This document shows, in pieces, positions 43,909 through 55,252 of a stretch of 64,000 bases of DNA; position 1 is the first letter of the stretch; each line of letters starts with the position of its first letter. A program made the position numbers and the translations under genes. The DNA comes from Aedes albopictus (Eukaryota; Arthropoda; Insecta; Diptera; Culicidae), in assembly GCF_035046485.1 (NCBI RefSeq), contig NC_085137.1:382602706-382666705 (forward strand). The letters are read 5' to 3'. The notes under the pieces were generated by a model, which was not told the origin of the DNA, did no database searches, and saw only the letters and a list, made by a program, of their open reading frames with translations.

Positions 43909-46554
43909 ATTGTCATCTTTCAGACATATCTAGTGTCATCTTTCAGACACATCTCATGCCATCTTTCAGACATATCTAGTGTCATCTTTCAGACACATCT
44001 CATGCCATCTTTCAGACATATCTAGTGTCATCTTTCAGACACATCTCCTCATGCCATCTTTCAGACATATCTAGTGTCATCTTTCAGACACGTCTCATGC
44101 CATCTTTCAGACATATCTAGTGTCATCTTTCAGACACGTCTCATGCCATCTTCCAGACATATCTAGTGTCATCTTTCAGACACATCTCATGCCATCTTTC
44201 AGACATATCTAGTGTCATCTTTCAGACACGTCTCATGCCATCTTTCAGACATATCTAGTGTCATCTTTCAGACACGTCTCATGCCATCTTTTAGACATAT
44301 CTAGTGTCATCTTTGAGACACGTCTCATGCCATCTTTCAGACATATCTAGTGTCATCTTTTAGACACGTCTCATGCCATCTTTCAGACATATCTAGTGTC
44401 ATCTTTCAGACACATCTTATGCCATCTTTCAGACATATCTAGTGTCATCTTTCAGACACATCTCATACCATCTTTCAGACATATCTAGTGTCATCTTTCA
44501 GACACGTCTCATGCCATCTTTCAGACATATCTAGTGTCATCTTTCAGACACGTCTCATGCCATCTTTCAGACATACCTAGTGTCATCTTTCAGACACGTC
44601 TCATGCCATCTTTCAGACATACCTAGTGTCATCTTTCAGACACGTCTCATGCCATCTTTCAGACATATCTAGTGTCATCTTTCAGACACATCTCATGCCA
44701 TCTTTCAGACATATCTAGTGTCATCTTTCAGACACATCTCATGCCATCTTTCAGACATATCTAGTGTCATCTTTCAGACACGTCTCATGCCGTCTTTTAG
44801 ACATATCTAGTGTCATCTTTCAGACACGTCTCATGCCATCTTTCAGACATATCTAGTGCAAGAGGCTAGTCGCTTGGAACATTGTGCCAAGAGGTGCCAA
44901 GCACACCGTCTTATACGCTGTGTGGCACACCGAGGCACTCTGAGGCACAATTTTGAAATTTGAGTTTGGGTGAAAAAACTAGGCAACCATGTGCATTTCA
45001 CCTGCAAAATGAAAACAAACAGTTGGTTGTCTTGGTAGTTGCCAAGCAAAATCTGATTCATCAAGCAGTGGCACTTCGAGGCACACTGAGGCACAATTCA
45101 ATACCCGGTGGCACACTGAAAATAATTGGCGCAAGTAAAGATGTGCTCAGCGACTCCCCCTTGATCTAGTGTCATCTTTCAGACACGTCTCATGCCATCT
45201 TTCAGACATATCTAGTGTCATCTTTCAGACACATCTCATGCCATCTTTCAGACATATCTAGTGTCATCTTTCAGACACATCTCATGCCATCTTTCAGACA
45301 TATCTAGTGTCATCTTTCAGACATATCTCCTCATGCCATCTTTCAGACATATCTAGTGTCATCTTTCAGACACGTCTCATGCCATCTTTCAGACATATCT
45401 AGTGTCATCTTTCAGACACGTCTCATGCCATATTTCAGACATATCTAGTGTCATCTTTCAGACACATCTTATGCCATCTTTCAGACATATCTAGTGTCAT
45501 CTTTCAGACACATCTCATACCATCTTTCAGACATATCTAGTGTCATCTTTCAGACACGTCTCATGCCATCTTTCAGACATATCTAGTGTCATCTTTCAGA
45601 CACGTCTCATGCCATCTTTCAGACATACCTAGTGTCATCTTTCAGACACGTCTCATGCCATCTTTCAGACATACCTAGTGTCATCTTTCAGACACGTCTC
45701 ATGCCATCTTTCAGACATATCTAGTGTCATCTTTCAGACACGTCTCATGCCATCTTTCAGACATATCTAGAATCATCTTTCAGATACGTCTCATGCCATC
45801 TTTCAGACATATCTAGTGTCATCTTTCAGACACGTCTCATGCCATCTTTCAGACATATATAGAATCATCTTTCAGACACGTCTCATGCCATCTTTCAGAC
45901 ATATCTAGTGTCATCTTTCAGACACGTCTCATGACATCTTTCAGACATAGCTAGTGTCATCTTTCAGACACGTTTCATACCATCTTTCAGACATAGCTAG
46001 TGTCATCTTTCAGACACATCTCATGCCATCTTTCAGACATATCTAGTGTCATCTTTCAGACACGTCTCATGCCATATTTCAGACATACCTAGTGTCATCT
46101 TTCAGACACGTCTCATGCCATCTTCCAGACATAGCTAATGTCATCTTTCAGACACGTCTCATGCCATCTTTCAGACATATCTAGTGCCATCTTTCAGACA
46201 CGTCTCATGCCATCTTTCAGACATATCTAGTGTCATCTTTCAGACACGTCTCATGCCATCTTTCAGACATATCTAGTGTCATCTTTCAGACACGTCTCAT
46301 GCCATCTTTCAGACATAGCTAGTGTTATCTTTCAGACACATCTCATGCCATCTTTCAGACATATCTAGTGTCATCTTTCAGACATGTCTCATGCCATCTT
46401 TCAGACATAGCTAGTGTTATCTTTCAGACACGTCTCATGCCATCTTTCAGACATATCTAGTGTCATCTTTCAGACACGTCTCATACCATCTTTCAGGCAT
46501 ATCTAGTGTCATCTTTCAGACACATCTCATGCCATCTTTCAGACATATCTAGTG
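43909..46554 (+). repeat. Satellite array 1: 23-bp monomers in 46-bp dimers
   Basis: The two alternating 23-mers share CATCTTTCAGACA and differ in the tail (CGTCTCATGC versus TATCTAGTGT). About 50 dimers are present, interrupted by a hAT-type MITE at 44859-45163. Common variants (CACATCTC for CACGTCTC, CATAGCTAG, CATACCTAG) are shared between distant units in blocks, indicating repeated amplification. Confidence 0.95.
44859..45163. mobile_element. hAT-type MITE inside satellite array 1
   Basis: 305 bp with imperfect inverted ends CAAGAGGCTAGTCGCT / CAAGGGGGAGTCGCTGAG and an 8-bp duplication ATCTAGTG (44851-44858, 45164-45171), which equals the array sequence at that point. Inside, GAGGCACACTGAGGCACAAT-type text appears twice. 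Confidence 0.85.
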
Positions 46555-46559
46555 AGATT

Positions 46560-49500
46560 AGACACAATCTCTGATTCAAGTGCACTATATTGAAGTTCCA
46601 AAATCAGAAAGCATTCCATATATTCCATTTAGTATTACGCTTTGCATTTTCTTCGATAATTTCCATTCACAATCTCTGATTCAAACGCACTATCTTGAAT
46701 TGAGGTTTTCAAGCTCAATGTGTCCAATCAAGTTCCAAAATCAGAAAGCATTCCATATATTCCATTTAGTATTACTCTTTGCTTTTTCTTCGATAATTTC
46801 CATTCACAATCTCTGATTCAAACGCACTATCTTGGATTGAGGTTTTCAAGCTCAATGTGTCCAATCATGTTCCAAAATCAGAAAGCATTTCATTCATTCC
46901 AAAAGTATTTCTGTTTACATTTTCTAGGATTTTTCTTTGATAAATTCCATTCACAGTCTCTGATTCAAGCGCACTATCTTGGATTGAGGTTTTCAAGCTC
47001 AATGTGTCCAATCAAGTTCCAAAATCAGAAAGCATTCCATTCATTCCAAAAGTATTTCTGTTTACATTTTCTAGGATTTTTCTTTGATAAATTCCATTCA
47101 CAGTCTCTGATTCAAGCGCACTATCTTGGATTGAGGTTTTCAAGCTCAATGTGTCCAATCAAGTTCCAAAATCAGAAAGCATTCCATTCATTCCAAAAGT
47201 ATTTCTGTTATTTTCTAGGATTTTTCTTTGATAAATTCCATTCACCGTTTCTGATTCAAGCGCACTATCTTGGATTGAGGTTTTCAAGCTCAATGTGTCC
47301 AATCAAGTTCCAAAATCAGAAAGCATTCCATTCATTCCAAAAGTATTTCTGTTATTTTCTAGGATTTTTCTTTGATAAATTCCATTCACAGTCTCTGATT
47401 CAAGCGCACTATCTTGGATTGAGGTTTTCAAGCTCAATGTGTCCAATCAAGTTCCAAAATCAGAAAGCATTCCATTCATTCCAAAAGTATTTCTGTTATT
47501 TTCTAGGATTTTTCTTTGATAAATTCCATTCACCGTTTCTGATTCAAGCGCACTATCTTGGATTGAGGTTTTCAAGCTCAATGTGTCCAATCAAGTTCCA
47601 AAATCAGAAAGCATTCCATTCATTCCAAAAGTATTTCTGTTATTTTCTAGGATTTTTCTTTGATAAATTCCATTCACAGTCTCTGATTCAAGCGCACTAT
47701 CTTGGATTGAGGTTTTCAAGCTCAATGTGTCCAATCAAGTTCCAAAATCAGAAAGCATTCCATTCATTCCAAAAGTATTTCTGTTAACATTTTCTAGGAT
47801 TTTTCTTTGATAATTTCCATTCACAATCTCTGATTCAAACGCACTATCTTGGATTGAGGTTTTCAAGCTCAATGTGTCCAATCAAGTTCCAAAATCAGAA
47901 AGCATTCCATATATTCCATTTAGTGTTACTCTTTGCTTTTTCTTCGATAATTTCCATTCACAATCTCTGATTCAAACGCACTATCTTGGATTGAGGTTTT
48001 TAAGCTCAATGTGTCCAATCAAGTTCCAAAATCAGAAAGCATTTCATTCATTCCAAAAGTATTTCTGTTTACATTTTCTAGGATTTTTCTTTGATAAATT
48101 CCATTCACAGTCTCTGATTCAAGCGCACTATCTTGGATTGCGGTTTTCAAGCTCAATGTGTCCAATCAAGTTCCAAAATCAGAAGACATTCCATTCATTC
48201 CAAAAGTATTTCTGTTATTTTCTAGGATTTTTCTTTGATAAATTCCATTCACAGTCTCTGATTCAAGCGCACTATCTTGGATTGAGGTTTTCAAGCTCAA
48301 TGTGTCCAATCAAGTTCCAAAATCAGAAAGCATTCCATTCATTCCAAAAGTATTTCTGTTAACATTTTCTAGGATTTTTCTTTGATAATTTCCATTCACA
48401 ATCTCTGATTCAAACGCACTATCTTGGATTGAGGTTTTCAAGCTCAATGTGTCCAATCAAGTTCCAAAATCAGAAAGCATTCCATTCATTCCAAAAGTAT
48501 TTCTGTTTACATTTTCTAGGATTTTTCTTTGATAATTTCCATTCACAATCTCTGATTCAAACGCACTATCTTGGATTGAGGTTTTCAAGCTCAATGTGTC
48601 CAATCAAGTTCCAAAATCAGAAAGCATTCCATTCATTCCAAAAGTATTTCTGTTAACATTTTCTAGGATTTTTCTTTGATAAATTCCATTCACAGTCTCT
48701 GATTCAAGCGCACTATCTTGGATTGAGGTTTTCAAGCTCAATGTGTCCAATCAAGTTCCAAAATCAGAAAGCATTCCATTCATTCCAAAAGTATTTCTGT
48801 TATTTCTAGGATTTTTCTTTGATAAATTCCATTCACCGTTTCTGATTCAAGCGCACTATCTTGGATTGAGGTTTTCAAGCTCAATGTGTCCAATCAAGTT
48901 CCAAAATCAGAAAGCATTCCATTCATTCCAAAAGTATTTGTGTTATTTTCTAGGATTTTTCTTTGATAAATTCCATTCACAGTCTCTGATTCAAGCGCAC
49001 TATCTTGGATTGAGGTTTTCAAGCTCAATGTGTCCAATCAAGTTCCAAAATCAGAAAGCATTCCATTCATTCCAAAAGTATTTCTGTTATTTTCTAGGAT
49101 TTTTCTTTGATAAATTCCATTCACCGTTTCTGATTCAAGCGCACTATCTTGGATTGAGGTTTTCAAGCTCAATGTGTCCAATCAAGTTCCAAAATCAGAA
49201 AGCATTCCATTCATTCCAAAAGTATTTCTGTTATTTTCTAAAATTTTTCTTTGATAAATTCCATTCACAGTCTCTGATTCAAGCGCACTATCTTGGATTG
49301 AGGTTTTCAAGCTCAATGTGTCCAATCAAGTTCCAAAATCAGAAAGCATTCCATTCATTCCAAAAGTATTTCTGTTATTTTCTAGGATTTTTCTTTGATA
49401 AATTCCATTCACCGTTTCTGATTCAAGCGCACTATCTTGGATTGAGGTTTTCAAGCTCAATGTGTCCAATCAAGTTCCAAAATCAGAAAGCATTCCATTC

Positions 49501-51695
49501 ATTCCAAAAGTATTTCTGTTATTTTCTAGGATTTTTCTTTGATAAATTCCATTCACAGTCTCTGATTCAAGCGCACTATCTTGGATTGAGGTTTTCAAGC
49601 TCAATGTGTCCAATCAAGTTCCAAAATCAGAAAGCATTCCATTCATTCCAAAAGTATTTCTGTTATTTTCTAGGATTTTTCTTTGATAAATTCCATTCAC
49701 CGTTTCTGATTCAAGCGCACTATCTTGGATTGAGGTTTTCAAGCTCAATGTGTCCAATCAAGTTCCAAAATCAGAAAGCATTCCATTCATTCCAAAAGTA
49801 TTTCTGTTATTTTCTAGGATTTTTCTTTGATAAATTCCATTCACAGTCTCTGATTCAAGCGCACTATCTTGGATTGAGGTTTTCAAGCTCAATGTGTCCA
49901 ATCAAGTTCCAAAATCAGAAAGCATTCCATTCATTCCAAAAGTATTTCTGTTATTTTCTAGGATTTTTCTTTGATAAATTCCATTCACAGTCTCTGATTC
50001 AAGCGCACTATCTTGGATTGAGGTTTTCAAGCTCAATGTGTCCAATCAAGTTCCAAAATCAGAAAGCATTCCATTCATTCCAAAAGTATTTCTGTTATTT
50101 TCTAGGATTTTTCTTTGATAAATTCCATTCACCGTTTCTGATTCAAGCGCACTATCTTGGATTGAGGTTTTCAAGCTCAATGTGTCCAATCAAGTTCCAA
50201 AATCAGAAAGCATTCCATTCATTCCAAAAGTATTTCTGTTAACATTTTCTAGGATTTTTCTTTGATAATTTCCATTCACAATCTCTGATTCAAACGCACT
50301 ATCTTGGATTGAGGTTTTCAAGCTCAATGTGTCCAATCAAGTTCCAAAATCAGAAAGCATTCCATATATTCCATTTAGTGTTACTCTTTGCTTTTTCTTC
50401 GATAATTTCCATTCACAATCTCTGATTCAAACGCACTATCTTGGATTGAGGTTTTTAAGCTGAATGTGTCCAATCAAGTTCCAAAATCAGAAAGCATTTC
50501 ATTCATTCCAAAAGTATTTCTGTTTACATTTTCTAGGATTTTTCTTTGATAAATTCCATTCACAGTCTCTGATTCAAGCGCACTATCTTGGATTGCGGTT
50601 TTCAAGCTCAATGTGTCCAATCAAGTTCCAAAATCAGAAAGCATTCCATTCATTCCAAAAGTATTTCTGTTATTTTCTAGGATTTTTCTTTGATAAATTC
50701 CATTCACAGTCTCTGATTCAAGCGCACTATCTTGGATTGAGGTTTTCAAGCTCAATGTGTCCAATCAAGTTCCAAAATCAGAAAGCATTCCATTCATTCC
50801 AAAAGTATTTCTGTTAACATTTTCTAGGATTTTTCTTTGATAAATTCCATTCACAGTCTCTGATTCAAGCGCACTATCTTGGATTGAGGTTTTCAAGCTC
50901 AATGTGTCCAATCAAGTTCCAAAATCAGAAAGCATTCCATTCATTCCAAAAGTATTTCTGTTTACATTTTCTAGGATTTTTCTTTGATAATTTCCATTCA
51001 CAATCTCTGATTCAAACGCACTATCTTGGATTGAGGTTTTCAAGCTCAATGTGTCCAATCAAGTTCCAAAATCAGAAAGCATTCCATTCATTCCAAAAGT
51101 ATTTCTGTTAACATTTTCTAGGATTTTTCTTTGATAAATTCCATTCACAGTCTCTGATTCAAGCGCACTATCTTGGATTGAGGTTTTCAAGCTCAATGTG
51201 TCCAATCAAGTTCCAAAATCAGAAAGCATTCCATTCATTCCAAAAGTATTTCTGTTTACATTTTCTAGGATTTTTCTTTGATAATTTCCATTCACAATCT
51301 CTGATTCAAACGCACTATCTTGGATTGAGGTTTTCAAGCTCAATGTGTCCAATCAAGTTCCAAAATCAGAAAGCATTCCATATATTCCATTTAGTATTAC
51401 TCTTTGCTTTTTCTTCGATAATTTCCATTCACAATCTCTGATTCAAACGCACTATCTTGGATTGAGGTTTTCAAGCTCAATGTGTCCAATCAAGTTCCAA
51501 AATCAGAAAGCATTTCATTCATTCCAAAAGTATTTCTGTTTACATTTTCTAGGATTTTTCTTTGATAAATTCCATTCACAGTCTCTGATTCAAGCGCACT
51601 ATCTTGGATTGAGGTTTTCAAGCTCAATGTGTCCAATCAAGTTCCAAAATCAGAAAGCATTCCATTCATTCCAAAAGTATTTCTGTTTACATTCT
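46560..51695 (+). repeat. Satellite array 2: 144/147-bp units, about 35 copies
   Basis: Each unit contains ATTCAAGCGCACTATCTTGG, TCAAGCTCAATGTGTCC and AAATCAGAAAGCATTCC. Variants: an extra 3 bp (TTTACATTTTC against TTATTTTC), CAGTCTCTG against CCGTTTCTG, and a divergent form with TATATTCCATTTAGTRTTAC. The two CAGTC/CCGTT forms alternate through much of 47200-50200, making a 288-bp higher-order unit. Long open frames (355, 499 and 191 codons) exist because unit lengths are multiples of three; they are antisense to the retroelement and show no known domain. Confidence 0.95.
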
Positions 51696-51715
51696 GTTCA
51701 TTCTACATTTCTCTT

Positions 51716-52593
51716 TTCCATTTTATTTTCAAACAACTTACAATCAACAACAACCGACATCCCATGTTCATGCCAAGCAAAGCCATCTGGACTTAACTAC
51801 AGTTATTTAAATATCAAAATCAGCAATTTGGAATCAATGCACCCATACTTATACAAAAGGATCAAATTTCATTTGCATCATAAAGTTACACAAAATACAA
51901 CACTCCTTTTTTTCGGTTAAAATTCACTCTATTTATTCAGTTTTCGCAGTGTTGTATACAAGAAAAAACTTACCTTTAGTCAATTATTTCATACGGAAGT
52001 ATTATCGGTGCCACACCAAATCGAAGCTGCGAGTTAAAGTGCATGCGAAGTAAGTTTGAATCGATTATTGTTAGCATTGCGCATCATTAAGATAATTAGG
52101 TAAAACATCAGTTTTCACACCGCTGGTCCTTTCGGATTTCAACCAAAAGCATAATACATCCGAACCCAATCATGGATTCTATCAACTTAAATACATTTGA
52201 TTGCCGAATTTAAACTCTAAAATGGGTTAAATGCACTCACTTTTGATTACTTTCGCTCCTCCGTGTTCAAACTTCGCAGTCAAGAACTACTGTACTCAAA
52301 GCACCAAGCCACTCGCGTGCCGAAAAGTTAAACCACTAATCACTCTCCCCAGCGCTCAATCACAAGCATCGACGTAATTATAGAAGTGCCCACCAAAATG
52401 CGAATACAATCTCCCCCGTTCATATGAAAAAAGTCAACATCAACCATCAATCACGAAACCAAGCTACTTCGCCCGTCGCCCCGCTCTTGCTTGGACAAAA
52501 AATAATCACGTCTCTACTTGAAGGTAACTTTCCAATATTCTCATCATAAAACCGTAAATCGCAACATGCCGCCTTAAAAAATGTAAATCCATA
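51716..52593 (-). other. Unique leader region of the LTR element
   Basis: About 880 bp between satellite array 2 and the primer binding site, where gag or packaging signals would normally lie. No gag-like frame is visible on the minus strand; it may hold a packaging signal only. Confidence 0.5.
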
Positions 52594-52609
52594 CCTACCA
52601 ACTGCGCCA
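52594..52609 (-). promoter_or_regulatory. Primer binding site, tRNA-Ser type
   Basis: On the minus strand TGGCGCAGTTGGTAGG begins one base after the LTR. TGGCGCAGTCGG is complementary to the 3' end of insect tRNA-Ser with its CCA; there is one mismatch (T for C). This primer type is known in 17.6/297-like Gypsy elements. Confidence 0.8.
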
Positions 52610-52610
52610 T

Positions 52611-53092
52611 TGTAGGAACTTCTCTCTATTAATTCACAAACACATTTATTTTCAATTAAATTCAACAACTTTTCTTTTTTATTACTCAACCACTTTCTTT
52701 TTTCTCCACTACAAAACACACGACCATCACTGAACACGTCTGTCTCTAAACTGCTCCAACCCTCTTCAACTCAGCAACCATTCACCTTTCCCGTTTCCCT
52801 CTTCATTTTCCATTTCATTCTCGCTCATGCCAACCCTTCGTGCGATTCCATTCAAGCTCCTGCAAGACCACGCTCGGAGACTCTTACGCGCTGTTGCCGA
52901 TTTTCATCATCCGTTTTTTTGCTTCTTTCTCTCGGTTGACTTCGGGTATGCATAACACTGATACGAATCGTTCAATCAAATTTTATATAATACATTACAT
53001 TTTAGAGTTAGACTGGCATATATACGCCGTTGCATTAGAATAATTATTATAAGTGCCAGCATTTTATTTATTTATTATTATTCATTACTACA
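52611..53092 (-). repeat. LTR, upstream (5') copy on the minus strand
   Basis: 482 bp, same length and, by eye, same sequence as 42692-43173. Confidence 0.92.
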
Positions 53093-53303
53093 CCCACTTT
53101 CGAGTAAATGACGTTTAAAGTGTTTTCACGAATTTTTCATCCCATACAAAATGTATGGAGCTTCTAAATCGACCCATAATTTTCTACGATTTATTGTAAT
53201 TTTTCTAATCATTCTATAAATAATCTTTATAAAGTTCCAGAAAGCTTGAAATCTGAAGAATTTTTTGATATGCTCAGCTCAAAATCGACAAAATGGTCAC
53301 TTA

Positions 53304-54243
53304 GGGGTAGGCGGGGCATAATGAGCAGGTGGGGCATAATGAGCACCTTGTATTTTCACTGTAAATCTTCAAATTAACAAAACAAATTGCTTGAATGTAG
53401 CCTTATTATCTAATATCCAATGAGTTGATGACAAAACATTAGTAAAAAAATCCGTTTACCTTGAAAAATTATTCAAAATGCGTAAAGTAGTCATGTACTG
53501 GGAAAATATTATAAGAATCAGGTGACCGAAAATAAGGTTTTGGGTATCGAAATCACAACTTAGTGGGCATCTATCGATTTTCTTGATATTCCCTAGGCCA
53601 ATGAAATGTATTTGTAACACTTTTCAACTATTAGTATAATTATTTTGTTGTAAAAATATGCTTCAAAGAGTTGGTAGTAGGGTGGGGCAGAATGAGCAAC
53701 TAGTGAAAAAATAATGAAAATAGTAAACATTGTCAACAAACAAATTTTAATTTTGGTTTTCTCTGTTTTGATGCATATAGCAAGGTTTTGTCTGTAACTT
53801 TCAATTTATTAGCTTGAAAATTTCAGTATCTGTATATTATCACCGTTTAAAAATTCCTCAATAGAAGACTCCTTGGAACCCCACAGTTCCCTACAAATTA
53901 AACCCCGTAATCCCTTCAAATTCTTATTGATTGTTGCCGGTATGCTTTATCATTGACAAGAATAGTCAATTAGCATTTGATTGTGTACAAAACTGATATT
54001 GATCATCCTGCCCCACCTAGGGTGCTCATTATGCCCCACCCCAAAAACGCAACTAGCGATTTTATACGTTTTTAAAAACATAAAATTTTACAACATTTAT
54101 AACTTTATTCGGAATTTCAACGATTAGCTTTTGTCAGTTAAGGTTCAAATGAGGATTGAACGTTAAAATTAAACATTGGTTGCACTTAATTTACTGGATT
54201 TGGTGACAAAATGCTTAAGCTGCTCATTATGCCCCGCCTACCC
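53304..54243. mobile_element. TA-flanked MITE with GGGTAGGCGGGGCATAATG ends
   Basis: Inverted ends GGGTAGGCGGGGCATAATGA; TA at 53302-53303 and 54244-54245. TGGGGCATAATGAGCA motifs are repeated near both ends. Inserted in the MITE at 42650-54269. The right third is included in the tandem duplication that follows. Confidence 0.85.
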
Positions 54244-54593
54244 TACACTTCTTTGATTCTGGGCCCCACAAATATTATTGATACTAAGCTAAAACCGCTT
54301 CACTTTCATTAATAAGATTTTTTTTATAATATTATATTTATTCTACAGAAATGGTAGGAATTAGGTGGAGAATATTTTCGCGTTCGTGATTTTCAACTCG
54401 ATTTATATATAAGTTTTAATTTTTTAAAACATAAGACATTGAAAAATTCGCCACAACAAACAGCATCTTGCCAAAGTTTGTTACACAAAGGAAAGCGATT
54501 CGACGTCAGTGAATTCAAACGGAAAGAAGCGGAGCCCGCAGGTAAACCATTTGCATTTGAAGAAGTTGGATAGATTTCCTTCCACACGTTCTG

Positions 54594-54747
54594 CCCAAGT
54601 AACCACGATGTTGAAGCCTTATTGCATGCTGATATAGGGTGTATTTAGAGCAATCATTACTTTACATGCAAACTTACCTTACCTTACCGATCAGGCTAAC
54701 ACCGTATATCTGCATGCAATAAGGCTACAGCACCGTGGTTACTTGGG
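54594..54747. mobile_element. MITE with CCCAAGTAACCACG ends, copy 1
   Basis: Inverted ends CCCAAGTAACCACG plus GCCTTATTGCATGC. In the loop is an RTE-type 3' tail (on the minus strand GTTAGCCTGATCGGTAAGG and more GTAAG units), matching the 3' end of the RTE at 18051. Confidence 0.8.
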
Positions 54748-55038
54748 TGATGCGAATCGGCGTCAACAGCAAGCTGTCCGATTTCTGACGAGATGGAAAG
54801 CTCAACGCTGAAGTTCAGAGATCTCGATTCCCAGGAGGAAATTTTCTGACTGAGACCGGAATCCCCTGCTGAGACGACATGGCCAGTTGAGGACTTAAAA
54901 TCTATTCTTGTGCAAGATCGGCAGCAGAAGATCTCTCCAAGTCGTAAGAAAATATTCCAGTTAGGTGAGATCTAGCCATTTTGATTTAATAATTATTGTT
55001 TTTAGGTCAATTCAGGTGAATGCAAATTTCAATATCTT

Positions 55039-55252
55039 ACTATTGTCGTCGCGGTTGAAACCCGAAGTTTTCTCACATCCGACAATCGAATTTTCTTAAA
55101 ATCCGTACGTGAATGCTAACGTCGGACGTAGTGCGCTGGACAGTGGACCTGGCCCTCTATCCAGCGCACTGTGCCCGACGTACGTCCGACACTTGGTTTA
55201 GGAGAAACATCGATTTTCGCATGTCAAAAATTCCGATTTTCAACTGCACGAA
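55039..55252. mobile_element. Diverged foldback MITE present only in duplication copy 1
   Basis: Ends TATTGTCGTCGCGGTTGAAA / inverse TATTGTTCGTGCAGTTGAAA, central hairpin AGTGCGCTGGA / TCCAGCGCACT at 55129-55170. Absent from the equivalent place near 56585. Confidence 0.65.

Larger units (their letters stand above)
42692..53092 (-). mobile_element. Non-autonomous LTR retrotransposon with a satellite body
   Basis: Two 482-bp direct repeats (42692-43173 and 52611-53092), TG...CA ends on both, and a 5-bp duplication CCCAC (42687-42691, 53093-53097). On the minus strand a primer binding site follows the upstream LTR and a purine tract precedes the downstream LTR, so the sense strand is minus. 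The tRNA-Ser-type site and 5-bp duplication suggest the Ty3/Gypsy group (17.6/297-like). The 9.4 kb interior has no recognisable gag, protease, RT or integrase; some 80% is tandem repeat. It must depend on another element's enzymes. Confidence 0.9.
42650..54269. mobile_element. Palindromic MITE (4-bp AAAT duplication) split by two insertions
   Basis: Second copy of the 8686-8954 family, inverted. Pieces are 42650-42691, 53098-53303 and 54244-54269; AAAT flanks both ends (42646-42649, 54270-54273). It is interrupted by the LTR element (42692-53092) and by a TA-flanked element (53304-54243). Rejoining across both gives text matching 8686-8954. Confidence 0.9.

Noticed and set aside
43909..46554. 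CRISPR-like array
   Set aside because: Regular short repeats are present but there are no unique spacers; it is a eukaryotic tandem satellite.
46720..51920. Long plus-strand ORFs of 355, 499, 191 and other codon lengths
   Set aside because: They are translations of a satellite with 144/147-bp units, multiples of three, so an open frame repeats itself. They run antisense to the retroelement and show no domain.
42692..53092. Plus-strand orientation of the LTR element
   Set aside because: Directly after the left LTR the plus strand is a pyrimidine tract, not a primer binding site; PBS and PPT both fit the minus strand.
54393..54587. Duplicated 64-codon ORF (also 55939-56133) as a conserved gene
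   Set aside because: Its preservation is explained by the recent 1.55 kb tandem duplication; no family recognised and the next frame upstream is broken by a MITE.
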